From the NCBI GenBank assembly GCA_003476705.1, contig DMVM01000122.1, positions 1-6,615 of the forward strand: 6,615 bases of DNA, read 5' to 3'. The notes beneath the pieces are model-generated. The model saw nothing but the letters and a program-made list of their open reading frames with translations, searched no databases and was not told the origin of the DNA. Below, piece by piece: positions 1 to 5,928 of this stretch. A program made the position numbers and the translations under genes. How positions within the stretch are numbered: position 1 is the stretch's first letter; each line of letters starts with the position of its first letter. Source of the stretch: Coprothermobacter sp. GTDB taxonomy: Bacteria > Coprothermobacterota > Coprothermobacteria > Coprothermobacterales > Coprothermobacteraceae.

Positions 1-362
1 TCTACAGACTTCACATGGATGCTCTCGATCTTAATGTATACAAAGCTTTAACTCAGAACATGATCTTGACAAAACTTCGTGATTTTCCCCCAGCAAAGTT
101 TTCCACTACATGCCGTATTACTGACAGTATCGTTTCTGATGGCTGCATTATTGGAGGGCATGTGATTCACAGCGTGGTTGGTAGAAACTCCATCATACGT
201 GCTGGAGCTTATGTTGAGAACTCCATACTCATGCAGGACGTCGTGGTGGAAGAAGGAGCACGTTTGATCAACGTAATCGCTGACAGATATACGGTGTTTA
301 GGGCTAATCGCGAGGTTATAAGTAGCGAATTAACGGTAATACCCAGGGAGCATGTCATATGA
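1..362 (+). CDS. glgD: GlgD-type glucose-1-phosphate adenylyltransferase subunit, C-terminal part (5' end outside window)
   Basis: The reading frame is open from the left edge (in frame from base 3), so the Met at 15 is internal and the true start lies upstream. What remains is about 119 residues. It begins in the linker after the nucleotidyltransferase domain (the RLHMDALDLN segment resembles the NMDLLDP-type segment of the family), then PPAKF, then hexapeptide-type repeats of a left-handed beta helix (SIVSDGCIIGG, HSVVGRNSIIRAG, NSILMQDVVVEEGA). This PPxK(F/Y)...SxIxxGCII pattern is typical of GlgD, the paralogue that pairs with GlgC in Firmicutes-like bacteria and in characterised cases modulates the ADP-glucose pyrophosphorylase for glycogen synthesis. 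The catalytic part is not visible, so whether it is active cannot be judged. Its TGA overlaps the ATG of glgC (ATGA), which supports translational coupling of the two subunits. Confidence 0.85.
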   Translation, partial: YRLHMDALDLNVYKALTQNMILTKLRDFPPAKFSTTCRITDSIVSDGCIIGGHVIHSVVGRNSIIRAGAYVENSILMQDVVVEEGARLINVIADRYTVFRANREVISSELTVIPREHVI

Positions 363-1591
363 AAGTATTAGCACTCATACTTGCAGGAGGAACAGGTACA
401 AGATTAGGCGTGCTTACCGAAACCTTGGCAAAACCATCGGTATATTTCGGCGGCAAGTATAGAATCATCGATTTCGCTTTTTCAAACTGCGCCCACTCTC
501 AACTGGAAGGCATAGCAATTCTTCCACAGTACAGGCCTGTGGAACTGATTAGCCACGTGGCCATGGGAAGACCATGGGATTTTGTTAGAAGAACGTCTTA
601 CTTCGCAGTGCTTCCCCCTCACAAAGAGTGGTATCAAGGTACAGCGGATGCAGTTTTTCAGAACATTGAATACATTGATTACCTCAAACCTGATACGGTA
701 CTCGTATTGTCAGCGGATCATGTGTATTTGATGGATTACAGACCTTTGCTCAAATACATGGATTTGAAGAACGCTCGTGCAGTCTTAGCAGCAACGACGG
801 TTCCTTGGGAAGAAGCAAGCAGATACGGTACTGTGATTATCGATGAACACGAGCGCATCATGGAGTTTCAGGAAAAACCAGCAGAACCGAAATCGAATTT
901 AGTAAATATGGGTATATACGCCTTCAAGTGGCATTACCTTAGAGACCTTCTACTAGAAGACAGTGTTAGAGAAGAATCCAGCCATGATTTTGGGGCTGAT
1001 TTATGGCCACGCGTTGTTGGCTCAGGCGAACCAGCCTATGCCTATAGGTTCGATGGATATTGGCTTGATGTAGGGACCATAAAGTCTTTCTGGGAAGGTC
1101 ACATGGATTTAGTTGCTCCCTTCCCCAGGCTCAATTTGTATGATCCCCGCTGGAAGATTTACACCAATCCGGCGGACCTTCCCTCACCCATTTTTCTTGG
1201 GGCTGGGAGTGCTAGAAGTGCCTTAGTAAGTGAAGGCAGCGTTGTAAAAGGTAACCTTTTACGCTCTGTGGTGGGTCTTCAAACTTTCATAGATGACGAT
1301 GCCGAAGTAGTGGAAAGTGTCATAGGTCCAAGAAGTTACGTTGGTAAAGGTGCTAAGTTGTATCGAGTGATTACTGGAGAATCTGTTTTCATCGAAGAAG
1401 GCGTTGTTATTGGAGAAGGAGAAGATCTGCCAAACGAAGTAGCTCCCCAGATTTACACAGACGGAATAACAGTAATTGGCAGGAACGCCAGCATCGTAAA
1501 GGGTAGTCATTTGGGAAGACAAGTAGCAGTTCAGGAAGGCGCTGTAGTCAATGGAGTCTATGGCAGCGGGGCATTCATCTATAGGCAATGA
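359..1591 (+). CDS. glgC: Glucose-1-phosphate adenylyltransferase (ADP-glucose pyrophosphorylase) catalytic subunit
   Basis: Makes ADP-glucose and pyrophosphate from glucose-1-phosphate and ATP, the committed step of bacterial glycogen synthesis, in the cytoplasm. The 410 residues show the nucleotidyltransferase domain (about 1-255): ATP loop GGTGTRL at 10-16, AKPSVYFGGKYRIIDF at 24-39, WYQGTADAV at 91-99, the metal-binding Asp in LSADHVY (D120), the glucose-1-phosphate Lys in EFQEKP (K173), NMGIYAF at 183-189, SHDFGADLWP at 208-217 and YWLDVGT with D237. Residues from about 278 form a beta-helix C-terminal domain, with a tail after a TVIGRNA segment that runs about 35 residues past where many Firmicutes GlgC end. 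An imperfect SD, AGGGAG at 345-350, lies 8 nt before the ATG, which overlaps the glgD stop. Odd points: the region equivalent to E. coli R29, K39 and R40 reads T12, T22 and L23, and the usual WRDVGT reads WLDVGT, so allosteric control probably differs. The 3' end overlaps the next gene by 41 nt. Confidence 0.93.
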   Translation: MKVLALILAGGTGTRLGVLTETLAKPSVYFGGKYRIIDFAFSNCAHSQLEGIAILPQYRPVELISHVAMGRPWDFVRRTSYFAVLPPHKEWYQGTADAVFQNIEYIDYLKPDTVLVLSADHVYLMDYRPLLKYMDLKNARAVLAATTVPWEEASRYGTVIIDEHERIMEFQEKPAEPKSNLVNMGIYAFKWHYLRDLLLEDSVREESSHDFGADLWPRVVGSGEPAYAYRFDGYWLDVGTIKSFWEGHMDLVAPFPRLNLYDPRWKIYTNPADLPSPIFLGAGSARSALVSEGSVVKGNLLRSVVGLQTFIDDDAEVVESVIGPRSYVGKGAKLYRVITGESVFIEEGVVIGEGEDLPNEVAPQIYTDGITVIGRNASIVKGSHLGRQVAVQEGAVVNGVYGSGAFIYRQ

Positions 1592-2852
1592 AAACAGCGG
1601 CACAGAATTGATAAAATTCTCATCAGACAACCGCTGGTTTATGGAGGGGGATGTTTTCTTTGCCTTTACCGGTGCACACTTTGATGCTCGCACCCTCATA
1701 CCAGAGCTTCAAAACAAGGCAAAACTCATCGTAACGGAGAAAGAAGCCACAGGATCTAATGTCATATATCGTCCTGACGCTCGTCAAATCTACAAGAAAT
1801 TCATAAAGGCAGGAGCAAAAGTTTATCCTTTGCATGTTTTTGGCATCACAGGTACCAAAGGTAAGAGCACCATTACATGGTGGTTATCCTCTTTGCTGGG
1901 ATTTGGCTACATGGGAACACTTGGCATAAGAGCTAAGGATGTTCAATTCGTTTTACCTACCACGACTACGGGTGCTGATGCTTTGTTTAACACCTATCGA
2001 AGGACTGGAGAAGATCACTGGGTAGTGGAACTCTCTTCCATTGGTTTGGCGGAAGATAGGCTTCCTCTGCCCCTGGAGGGTCTAATATGGACCACATTTG
2101 AACCAGAACATATGGACTATCACAAGACCACATACGCATACTACTTGGCAAAGAAAAAAGCATTTTCTTATCTAAAAAAAGGTACTTTCGCGTTGCTAGG
2201 ACAAAACGTGCCGTTAGCTGACATTAATCCACCTTCGTTAACTCTAAGATACGGTGATACTGGCGATTTCTACATTTTGGACAGAAGAGAATACGAATGG
2301 GAACAAGAAGTGAGAATTTGCACACCTCAAGGATCCTCTGTGGTACATATCCCCATGCCTGGTAAGGTTTTTGCTCACGACGCTGTGGGCACCGTGGCAG
2401 CGGCTTTTCTCTGGAAAGGTATTAAACTGGAAGGTGAATTTCCTTCTGTTCCGGTTCGTATGAACCACGTCATCATAAATGGTATCGAAATGGTCATAGA
2501 TTTTGCTCACACGCCAGAGAGCATAGATGCGTGTTTACAAACAGTTGCCCAGCGCTGGGGTAATGATTTTGTGGTCATACACGGAGCTACTGGTTACGAA
2601 CCACCAAACAAGAGCTACGAAATCATAAAAGTTATAAAACGGTATGGCATCCCAGGAGCAGCTTCCATCATAAAGTCTCTTGACCAACGCCAGTCTGAAG
2701 AAACGCTAAGAAGGTATGAAGACGCTGGCTTCATAACAGGAAGCAGCGCCGAAGTGTTTCAGCTCTGCAGCAAGAAGTTTAGGAAATGGGTCATTGTGGG
2801 AATGAGAGATGCCTACGACAGGCTAAAGGAGGCTGGTATTTATGGAACTTGA
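1551..2852 (+). CDS. Divergent MurE-like Mur ligase (UDP-MurNAc-peptide synthetase family)
   Basis: Mur ligases use ATP to add an amino acid or peptide to a UDP-MurNAc precursor in the cytoplasm. The 433 residues follow the MurE order: a short N-terminal UDP-binding-like domain (FSSDNRWFMEGDVFFAF at 23-39, compare DSRKVxPGDLFVA), the ATP loop GTKGKST at 101-107 (K104), TTTTGADAL at 137-145, ELSS at 160-163, EHMDYH at 186-191 (usual DHLDYH), AKKKAF at 200-205 where K201 aligns with the carbamylated Lys, RMNHV at 303-307, and DFAHTPES at 317-324. The C-terminal domain is unusual: the GGDRDxxKR stretch is replaced by GATGYEPPNK (345-354), DNPR by LDQR (377-380), and the GKGHE loop by GMRDA (417-421). 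Family MurE proteins are usually near 480-500 residues. The start is ATG 1551 with AGGAAGG at 1533-1539, 11 nt away; ATG 1560 is an alternative. Homology only begins near residue 20. The substrate cannot be named; it could also be a Mur-like ligase of another pathway. Confidence 0.8.
   Translation: MESMAAGHSSIGNENSGTELIKFSSDNRWFMEGDVFFAFTGAHFDARTLIPELQNKAKLIVTEKEATGSNVIYRPDARQIYKKFIKAGAKVYPLHVFGITGTKGKSTITWWLSSLLGFGYMGTLGIRAKDVQFVLPTTTTGADALFNTYRRTGEDHWVVELSSIGLAEDRLPLPLEGLIWTTFEPEHMDYHKTTYAYYLAKKKAFSYLKKGTFALLGQNVPLADINPPSLTLRYGDTGDFYILDRREYEWEQEVRICTPQGSSVVHIPMPGKVFAHDAVGTVAAAFLWKGIKLEGEFPSVPVRMNHVIINGIEMVIDFAHTPESIDACLQTVAQRWGNDFVVIHGATGYEPPNKSYEIIKVIKRYGIPGAASIIKSLDQRQSEETLRRYEDAGFITGSSAEVFQLCSKKFRKWVIVGMRDAYDRLKEAGIYGT
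2825..2832 (+). promoter_or_regulatory. Strong ribosome binding site of the rubrerythrin-like gene
   Basis: AAAGGAGG lies 9 nt before the ATG at 2842 and inside the last codons of the MurE-like gene. It fixes the start of the downstream gene although the two coding regions overlap by 11 nt, and suggests that this gene is translated more strongly than its upstream neighbours. Confidence 0.85.
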
Positions 2853-3327
2853 GAAAACCATTAGTGCAGTTCAGTATGCCTTGGAAATGGAAAAAGAAGG
2901 CGTACGTTTCTATGGTGAAAAAGCAGATGAAGCAACTACTGCTTCTGTGAAAGACCTATTCACAGGACTAAAACGCATGGAGGAAAATCATGTTGATTAT
3001 TTGTCCAAGGTGTTGGGACATCTGAAAGATGAGAATACCTTCCTCGATGAAATGCCCCCTGAAGAAACACCTTTCGAAAGATTGAAAGCAGAAGAGTCAG
3101 AGTTTAACTTTGGCGAAATAGCTGCATTGAGAATGGCTATGCTGCTGGAACATGACTTTGCTGAGTTTTACAAGAAAGCTGCCGAGCATACCGACGATGA
3201 CATAGGCAAACAGATTTACTTGAAGCTAGCAAAATGGGAAGAAGAACACGAGGCAGCTATCCGCAATGAGCTGGATAACCTGATGAAAGAGCATTGGTAT
3301 GATATGGGGTTTTCTCCCCTTCTATGA
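2842..3327 (+). CDS. Rubrerythrin-like ferritin-fold di-iron protein, no rubredoxin domain
   Basis: A 161-residue, nearly all-helical, highly charged protein with the four-helix ferritin-like di-iron pattern. Likely metal ligands: helix A E17 (EMEKEGVRFY), helix B E47 and H50 (MEENH), helix C E103 (LLEHDFAEFY), helix D E133 and H136 (WEEEH). Helices A/B and C/D look like an internal duplication: E..(5)FY..A followed by ExxH occurs twice. There is no CxxC pair and no cysteine at all, so the C-terminal rubredoxin module of classical rubrerythrin is absent; the family is erythrin-like. Family members commonly reduce hydrogen peroxide or handle iron in anaerobes, but the reaction here is inference. 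It is cytoplasmic, with no signal peptide. It closes the + strand operon, and its TGA overlaps the stop codon of the convergent membrane-protein gene. The feo operon lies just beyond, so an iron-related role fits the location, though the two are on opposite strands. Confidence 0.88.
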   Translation: MELEKTISAVQYALEMEKEGVRFYGEKADEATTASVKDLFTGLKRMEENHVDYLSKVLGHLKDENTFLDEMPPEETPFERLKAEESEFNFGEIAALRMAMLLEHDFAEFYKKAAEHTDDDIGKQIYLKLAKWEEEHEAAIRNELDNLMKEHWYDMGFSPLL

Positions 3328-3699
3328 CGAAGGCGTACCTAAAAACCTAATAAGGATGCGATAGGAAAACAAGCCTAATAGTGCAGTAATAAGCGCTGCC
3401 ATCAAGAACCACATCTTATGAGTGGTCGACAGCACCAAGGTAAGGTAAAAGAGTGTTTCTAGGAAAGAGGAAACCATGAAGTGCGCAGTTACGAAGTACG
3501 GTTTGCCAAAATCTGCTAAAGCAGCTATGTAAAGCAAAACAAAAACAAACTGTATAGCAAGGTCAATCCAATCCCCAGCTAAGAACCATAGTGACGCCAC
3601 ATTTACTATTAGGCAAACAACAAGTAAGACAGGTAGTAAGCCCCAAGACTGACCAGGTACGCCACTATTAACTGAACCAGTAGCTGAATTACGGTCCAT
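3322..3699 (-). CDS. Small four-helix membrane protein overlapping the 3' end of feoB, function unknown
   Basis: Not a family I recognise. The ORF encodes 125 residues starting at ATG 3699, inside feoB in another frame, with an overlap of 91 nt. Residues 1-19 are polar (Ser, Gly, Asn). Then come about four hydrophobic segments: near 20-42, 45-64, 68-91 and 95-116, followed by a short basic stretch (RILIRF) and the end GTPSS. There are no obvious metal-ligand clusters: one Cys (C29, in TM1) and two His (H73, H94). The start is supported by a very good SD, AAAGGAGGT with a second AGGAG behind it, and the part beyond the feoB stop (287 nt) has no other gene. GTG 3600 (V34) is a non-overlapping start but would remove half of TM1. 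Membership in the feo operon suggests an accessory role in ferrous iron transport, which is inference. Its TAG overlaps the stop of the convergent ferritin-fold gene. Confidence 0.68.
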   Translation of the reverse strand: MDRNSATGSVNSGVPGQSWGLLPVLLVVCLIVNVASLWFLAGDWIDLAIQFVFVLLYIAALADFGKPYFVTAHFMVSSFLETLFYLTLVLSTTHKMWFLMAALITALLGLFSYRILIRFLGTPSS

Positions 3700-5567
3700 T
3701 TCACTCCTACCTCCTTTCTTAGAGCTGTCAGAGTGGCAATACAGGGTACATAAAGCACAAAAAACACCATAAAAGCGATCCCTGAAGGCACACTAAAAGC
3801 ACCTGAAAGTGTAGAAACCAATGCAGAGCCACTAGCTTGGTACAATTGGCCTAATGATGAAAGCACGGCTTCCTTCGCTGCTAAACCCATGAGCAACGCC
3901 GACGACATTTGCCAGTTGTAACCGAGTGGCTTAAAGACTGTCTGGCTCAAAAACATCCCGATACGAGCAACGTAACTTTGGGACAAGTCTTGTCCCAAAG
4001 GAAAAGTAAGCAATACCCAGAAAACAACTGTTGCCAGTAAAACAACGGTAAATGCTTTATGGAGAAAGTCCTTTGTTCGAAACCAAGCCAGTTTAGTGGT
4101 CATCTTTAAGGATGGCATCCTATAGGGCGGCATCTCTAAGGCGAAAAACGTGGGTATGCGCTTGAAGGCTACACTTCTAAATCCGAATGCCAGTAACAAA
4201 CTGAAGAGAACAGACAACACGTAGCAGAAAAGCACAGCACCTAATGCGCGGGGCCCAAAGAGAGCAGCTCCAAGAACCGTGAGCACTGGTAGACGTGCAT
4301 TACAGGGAATCAGCGGTATAACCATGGACGCAATCTTACGCTCTACTGGGTCATCTATAGCTCGAGTCGAAAGTATAGCGGGCACATTGCAGCCAAACCC
4401 AAGTATGAGAGAAATGAAGGATTTTCCGCTTAATCCGAAGCGGGACAATGGCCTGTCCATGATTAGTGAAGCACGCGCCATGTAACCGGAATTCTCTAGT
4501 AACCCAACCGTAAAAAACATTACAAATACCAAAGGAACAAAAGAAACAACATTCCCCACTCCACCGAACAGGGCATTTTGTATGAAGTCTTTTATCAGCC
4601 CAGAGGGCAGATAAGCGGTTACTAAGGCCGATAACCAAGAAATAGCTTCTGCTACTAAATCTGTTAGTGGTTGCCCCACAGCAAAGATTATCTTGAAGAG
4701 GAGGTAAAGGATAATAACAAAGGTGGGTATTCCAACCAAGGGATGAAGTAGCACATGATCTAGCATATCGGACCATTTCCACTTTTCGGGGAGTTTTTTC
4801 ATAACAACCGTAGCGATTTGATGAGCTTTTCGATAGCGCTGCATGGCGATATGTTCTTGAGGATGAAGCCCGTCCAAATGGCCCATAATCTCGTCCATGT
4901 CAGTTTGCTCATTGGAAATAGTCCTTATAGCTTCGAAACGTCCTAAACTATCTTTCTTCTGCAAGGTGGCTATGAGGTTCTCCAAAGAACGATTAAATGG
5001 AACTAGCTTTGGCACACGTGCGTTTTTCAAAGCCTGCTTTAACCCATCAATGTTGATTCCCTTTAGTGCGGAAATCAGCACAACAGGAATTCCCAGCTCT
5101 TCGGACAACTTGTCGGCATCAACGGTGGCTCCAGACTTTTCCAACTCATCAATGAAATTCAAAGCGACCACTAAAGGCTTCTGTAAGTCCAAAAGTTCCA
5201 AGGTAAGCATGAGGGAACGCTCTAAAGACGTTGAATCCACCACATTTAAGATGACATCGTATTCTTGTGATAACAGAAAACTGCTGGTGACTTGTTCGTC
5301 AGCGTTCTTTCCCAATAAAGAATAACTACCAGGCAAGTCTACTACTTCCCATATTTCGCCGTTGACTTTCCACTGAGCCATTTTCACATCCACTGTAACT
5401 CCGGGCCAGTTGCCCACGTGAACGCTCATACCCGTGATCAAATTGAACAGCGTGGATTTTCCACAATTGGGGTTGCCAACAAGTACAATCCTTTTTATAC
5501 CTGAACTTACCCTAGCATCATCATTCAGCAAATTTTCACCAGAGGCATCATGACAAGACATCGACAT
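3609..5567 (-). CDS. feoB: Ferrous iron transport protein B (G-protein-coupled Fe2+ permease)
   Basis: FeoB moves Fe2+ across the inner membrane, with an N-terminal cytoplasmic GTPase controlling the transport domain. From ATG 5567 it has 652 residues. GTPase motifs: G1 GNPNCGKST at 32-39 region, G2 Thr58 in GNWPGVTVD, G3 DLPG at 77-80, G4 NFID at 137-140, G5 SALKG at 166-170. A helical GDI-like spacer follows to about 265. The membrane part has the two Gate motifs GFGCNVPAI (C393) and PLIPCNARLP (C422), LENSGYMAR before the first, and the late VPCIATLTALRKE (C609), all typical of FeoB. The start is chosen because TAAGGAGG at 5587-5580 lies 12 nt upstream; a TTG at 5600 would put that SD inside the gene. 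The 30 residues before G1 are longer than usual and carry a SCHD segment. It overlaps feoA by 20 nt. The frame ends with three stops in a row, TAA TAG TAA. Confidence 0.95.
   Translation of the reverse strand: MSMSCHDASGENLLNDDARVSSGIKRIVLVGNPNCGKSTLFNLITGMSVHVGNWPGVTVDVKMAQWKVNGEIWEVVDLPGSYSLLGKNADEQVTSSFLLSQEYDVILNVVDSTSLERSLMLTLELLDLQKPLVVALNFIDELEKSGATVDADKLSEELGIPVVLISALKGINIDGLKQALKNARVPKLVPFNRSLENLIATLQKKDSLGRFEAIRTISNEQTDMDEIMGHLDGLHPQEHIAMQRYRKAHQIATVVMKKLPEKWKWSDMLDHVLLHPLVGIPTFVIILYLLFKIIFAVGQPLTDLVAEAISWLSALVTAYLPSGLIKDFIQNALFGGVGNVVSFVPLVFVMFFTVGLLENSGYMARASLIMDRPLSRFGLSGKSFISLILGFGCNVPAILSTRAIDDPVERKIASMVIPLIPCNARLPVLTVLGAALFGPRALGAVLFCYVLSVLFSLLLAFGFRSVAFKRIPTFFALEMPPYRMPSLKMTTKLAWFRTKDFLHKAFTVVLLATVVFWVLLTFPLGQDLSQSYVARIGMFLSQTVFKPLGYNWQMSSALLMGLAAKEAVLSSLGQLYQASGSALVSTLSGAFSVPSGIAFMVFFVLYVPCIATLTALRKEVGVKWTVIQLLVQLIVAYLVSLGAYYLSYLLFA
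3704..3717 (-). promoter_or_regulatory. Shine-Dalgarno inside feoB that drives the overlapping membrane-protein ORF
   Basis: Read on the - strand, AAAGGAGGT (3717-3709) is followed by AGGAG (3708-3704), then GTGA and the ATG at 3699. The spacing from GGAGG to the ATG is about 10 nt and from the second AGGAG 4 nt. In feoB the same bases encode the segment RKEVGVK. This is the main evidence that the 91-nt overlapping start is real. Confidence 0.7.
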
Positions 5568-5790
5568 GAATCCAATGAGCCTCCTTACGTGAAAGTGCAA
5601 GCCTTTGAGTTAAGAACTCTATGATTATGGGCCCTCCAAGAGGAGTCTTTTTTACAACTTTGACCGTAATGCCTGGTAGCAAGCCAAGCTCAAAAATGCG
5701 CTCTCTGAACCACTTAGGACCAACTATGGACCTAACTTTCGCTGTAGTTCCTTCCCTTAGATCACTAAGGTGAGCATTTAATGTTTGCAC
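5548..5790 (-). CDS. feoA: Ferrous iron transport protein A, SH3-like
   Basis: Small cytoplasmic partner thought to act on the FeoB permease; the exact mechanism is debated. The 80 residues match the FeoA SH3-like fold: LSDLREGTTAKVRSI at 8-22, LGLLPG at 35-40, VKVVKKTPLGGPIIIEF at 43-59 and LALSRKEAHWIHV at 64-76, corresponding to the usual LGLxPGxxVxVxxxxPxGGPxxI...LAL...EA pattern. The length is normal for stand-alone FeoA. The start is GTG 5790: no SD precedes it, and no other ATG, GTG or TTG in the frame would keep the conserved N-terminal strand. A sigma-70 type promoter ends only 6 nt upstream, so a leaderless mRNA is predicted. It is the first gene of the feoA-feoB-membrane ORF operon and overlaps feoB by 20 nt. 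Confidence 0.93.
   Translation of the reverse strand: MQTLNAHLSDLREGTTAKVRSIVGPKWFRERIFELGLLPGITVKVVKKTPLGGPIIIEFLTQRLALSRKEAHWIHVDVLS
5580..5587 (-). promoter_or_regulatory. Ribosome binding site of feoB, within the 3' end of feoA
   Basis: TAAGGAGG on the - strand ends 12 nt before ATG 5567. The spacing is on the long side, but the alternatives are worse: TTG 5600 lies upstream of the site, and ATG 5561 is 18 nt from it. It supports translation of feoB from within feoA. Confidence 0.7.
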
Positions 5791-5796
5791 AATAAA

Positions 5797-5826
5797 ACTA
5801 TAGCATGTCTCTGTTTAACCTGTCAA
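5797..5826 (-). promoter_or_regulatory. Sigma-70 type promoter of the feo operon
   Basis: On the - strand a perfect -35 box TTGACA (5826-5821) and a -10 box TATAGT (5802-5797, one mismatch to TATAAT) are separated by 18 nt. Transcription would be expected to begin about 7 nt downstream, at or within a base or two of the GTG start of feoA at 5790. There is no room for a 5' leader or riboswitch, so iron control, if present, should act through a repressor on the promoter itself. Confidence 0.8.
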
Positions 5827-5838
5827 TAAGGTAGAATT

Positions 5839-5928
5839 ATGTTCATGGAGAAAACAAACGTCTACGTATTGCATAGATGCTACAACGGGGGGTGCAAAGA
5901 GTGCGTAAAATACTTTCTGTATTGTTGA
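5839..5928 (+). CDS. Possible 29-residue Cys-rich small ORF upstream of the lytic transglycosylase gene
   Basis: ATG 5839 is preceded by TAAGG (5827-5831) at 7 nt spacing and opens a 29-codon frame ending at TGA 5926-5928. The peptide contains four cysteines, C14, C19, C22 and C29 (pattern C-x4-C-x2-C-x6-C), in the segment RCYNGGCKECVKYFLYC. It overlaps the start of the transglycosylase gene by 28 nt in another frame, so its translation would pass over that gene's SD and start. It could be a small metal- or redox-binding peptide, a leader coupling translation, or a chance ORF. An alternative start at ATG 5845 gives 27 residues. Evidence is only the SD-like site, position and Cys density. Confidence 0.3.
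   Translation: MFMEKTNVYVLHRCYNGGCKECVKYFLYC

Noticed and set aside
1259..1835. Two ORFs on the - strand across the glgC/Mur ligase junction
   Set aside because: Both lie opposite well-supported genes, have no family resemblance and show composition expected of shadow frames.
2244..2510. An 88-codon - strand ORF inside the MurE-like gene
   Set aside because: Shadow of a conserved coding region, without SD or recognisable motif.
3307..3320. GGGG-TTTTCT-CCCC hairpin at the end of the ferritin-fold gene as a terminator
   Set aside because: The stem is only 4 bp and neither strand has a T-run after it, so it does not qualify as an intrinsic terminator.
4279..5325. ORFs on the + strand and a second - strand frame (4351-4782) within feoB
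   Set aside because: They overlap the conserved GTPase and Gate regions of FeoB, whose frame is certain; no SD or domain supports them.
5567..5600. TTG 5600 as the feoB start
   Set aside because: It would place the clear TAAGGAGG site inside the coding region and adds 11 residues unlike known FeoB N-termini; ATG 5567 fits the SD better.
5832..5837. TAGAAT as a -10 box for the rightward gene
   Set aside because: One mismatch to consensus, but no acceptable -35 box at 16-18 nt upstream, and it would start transcription after the ATG at 5839.
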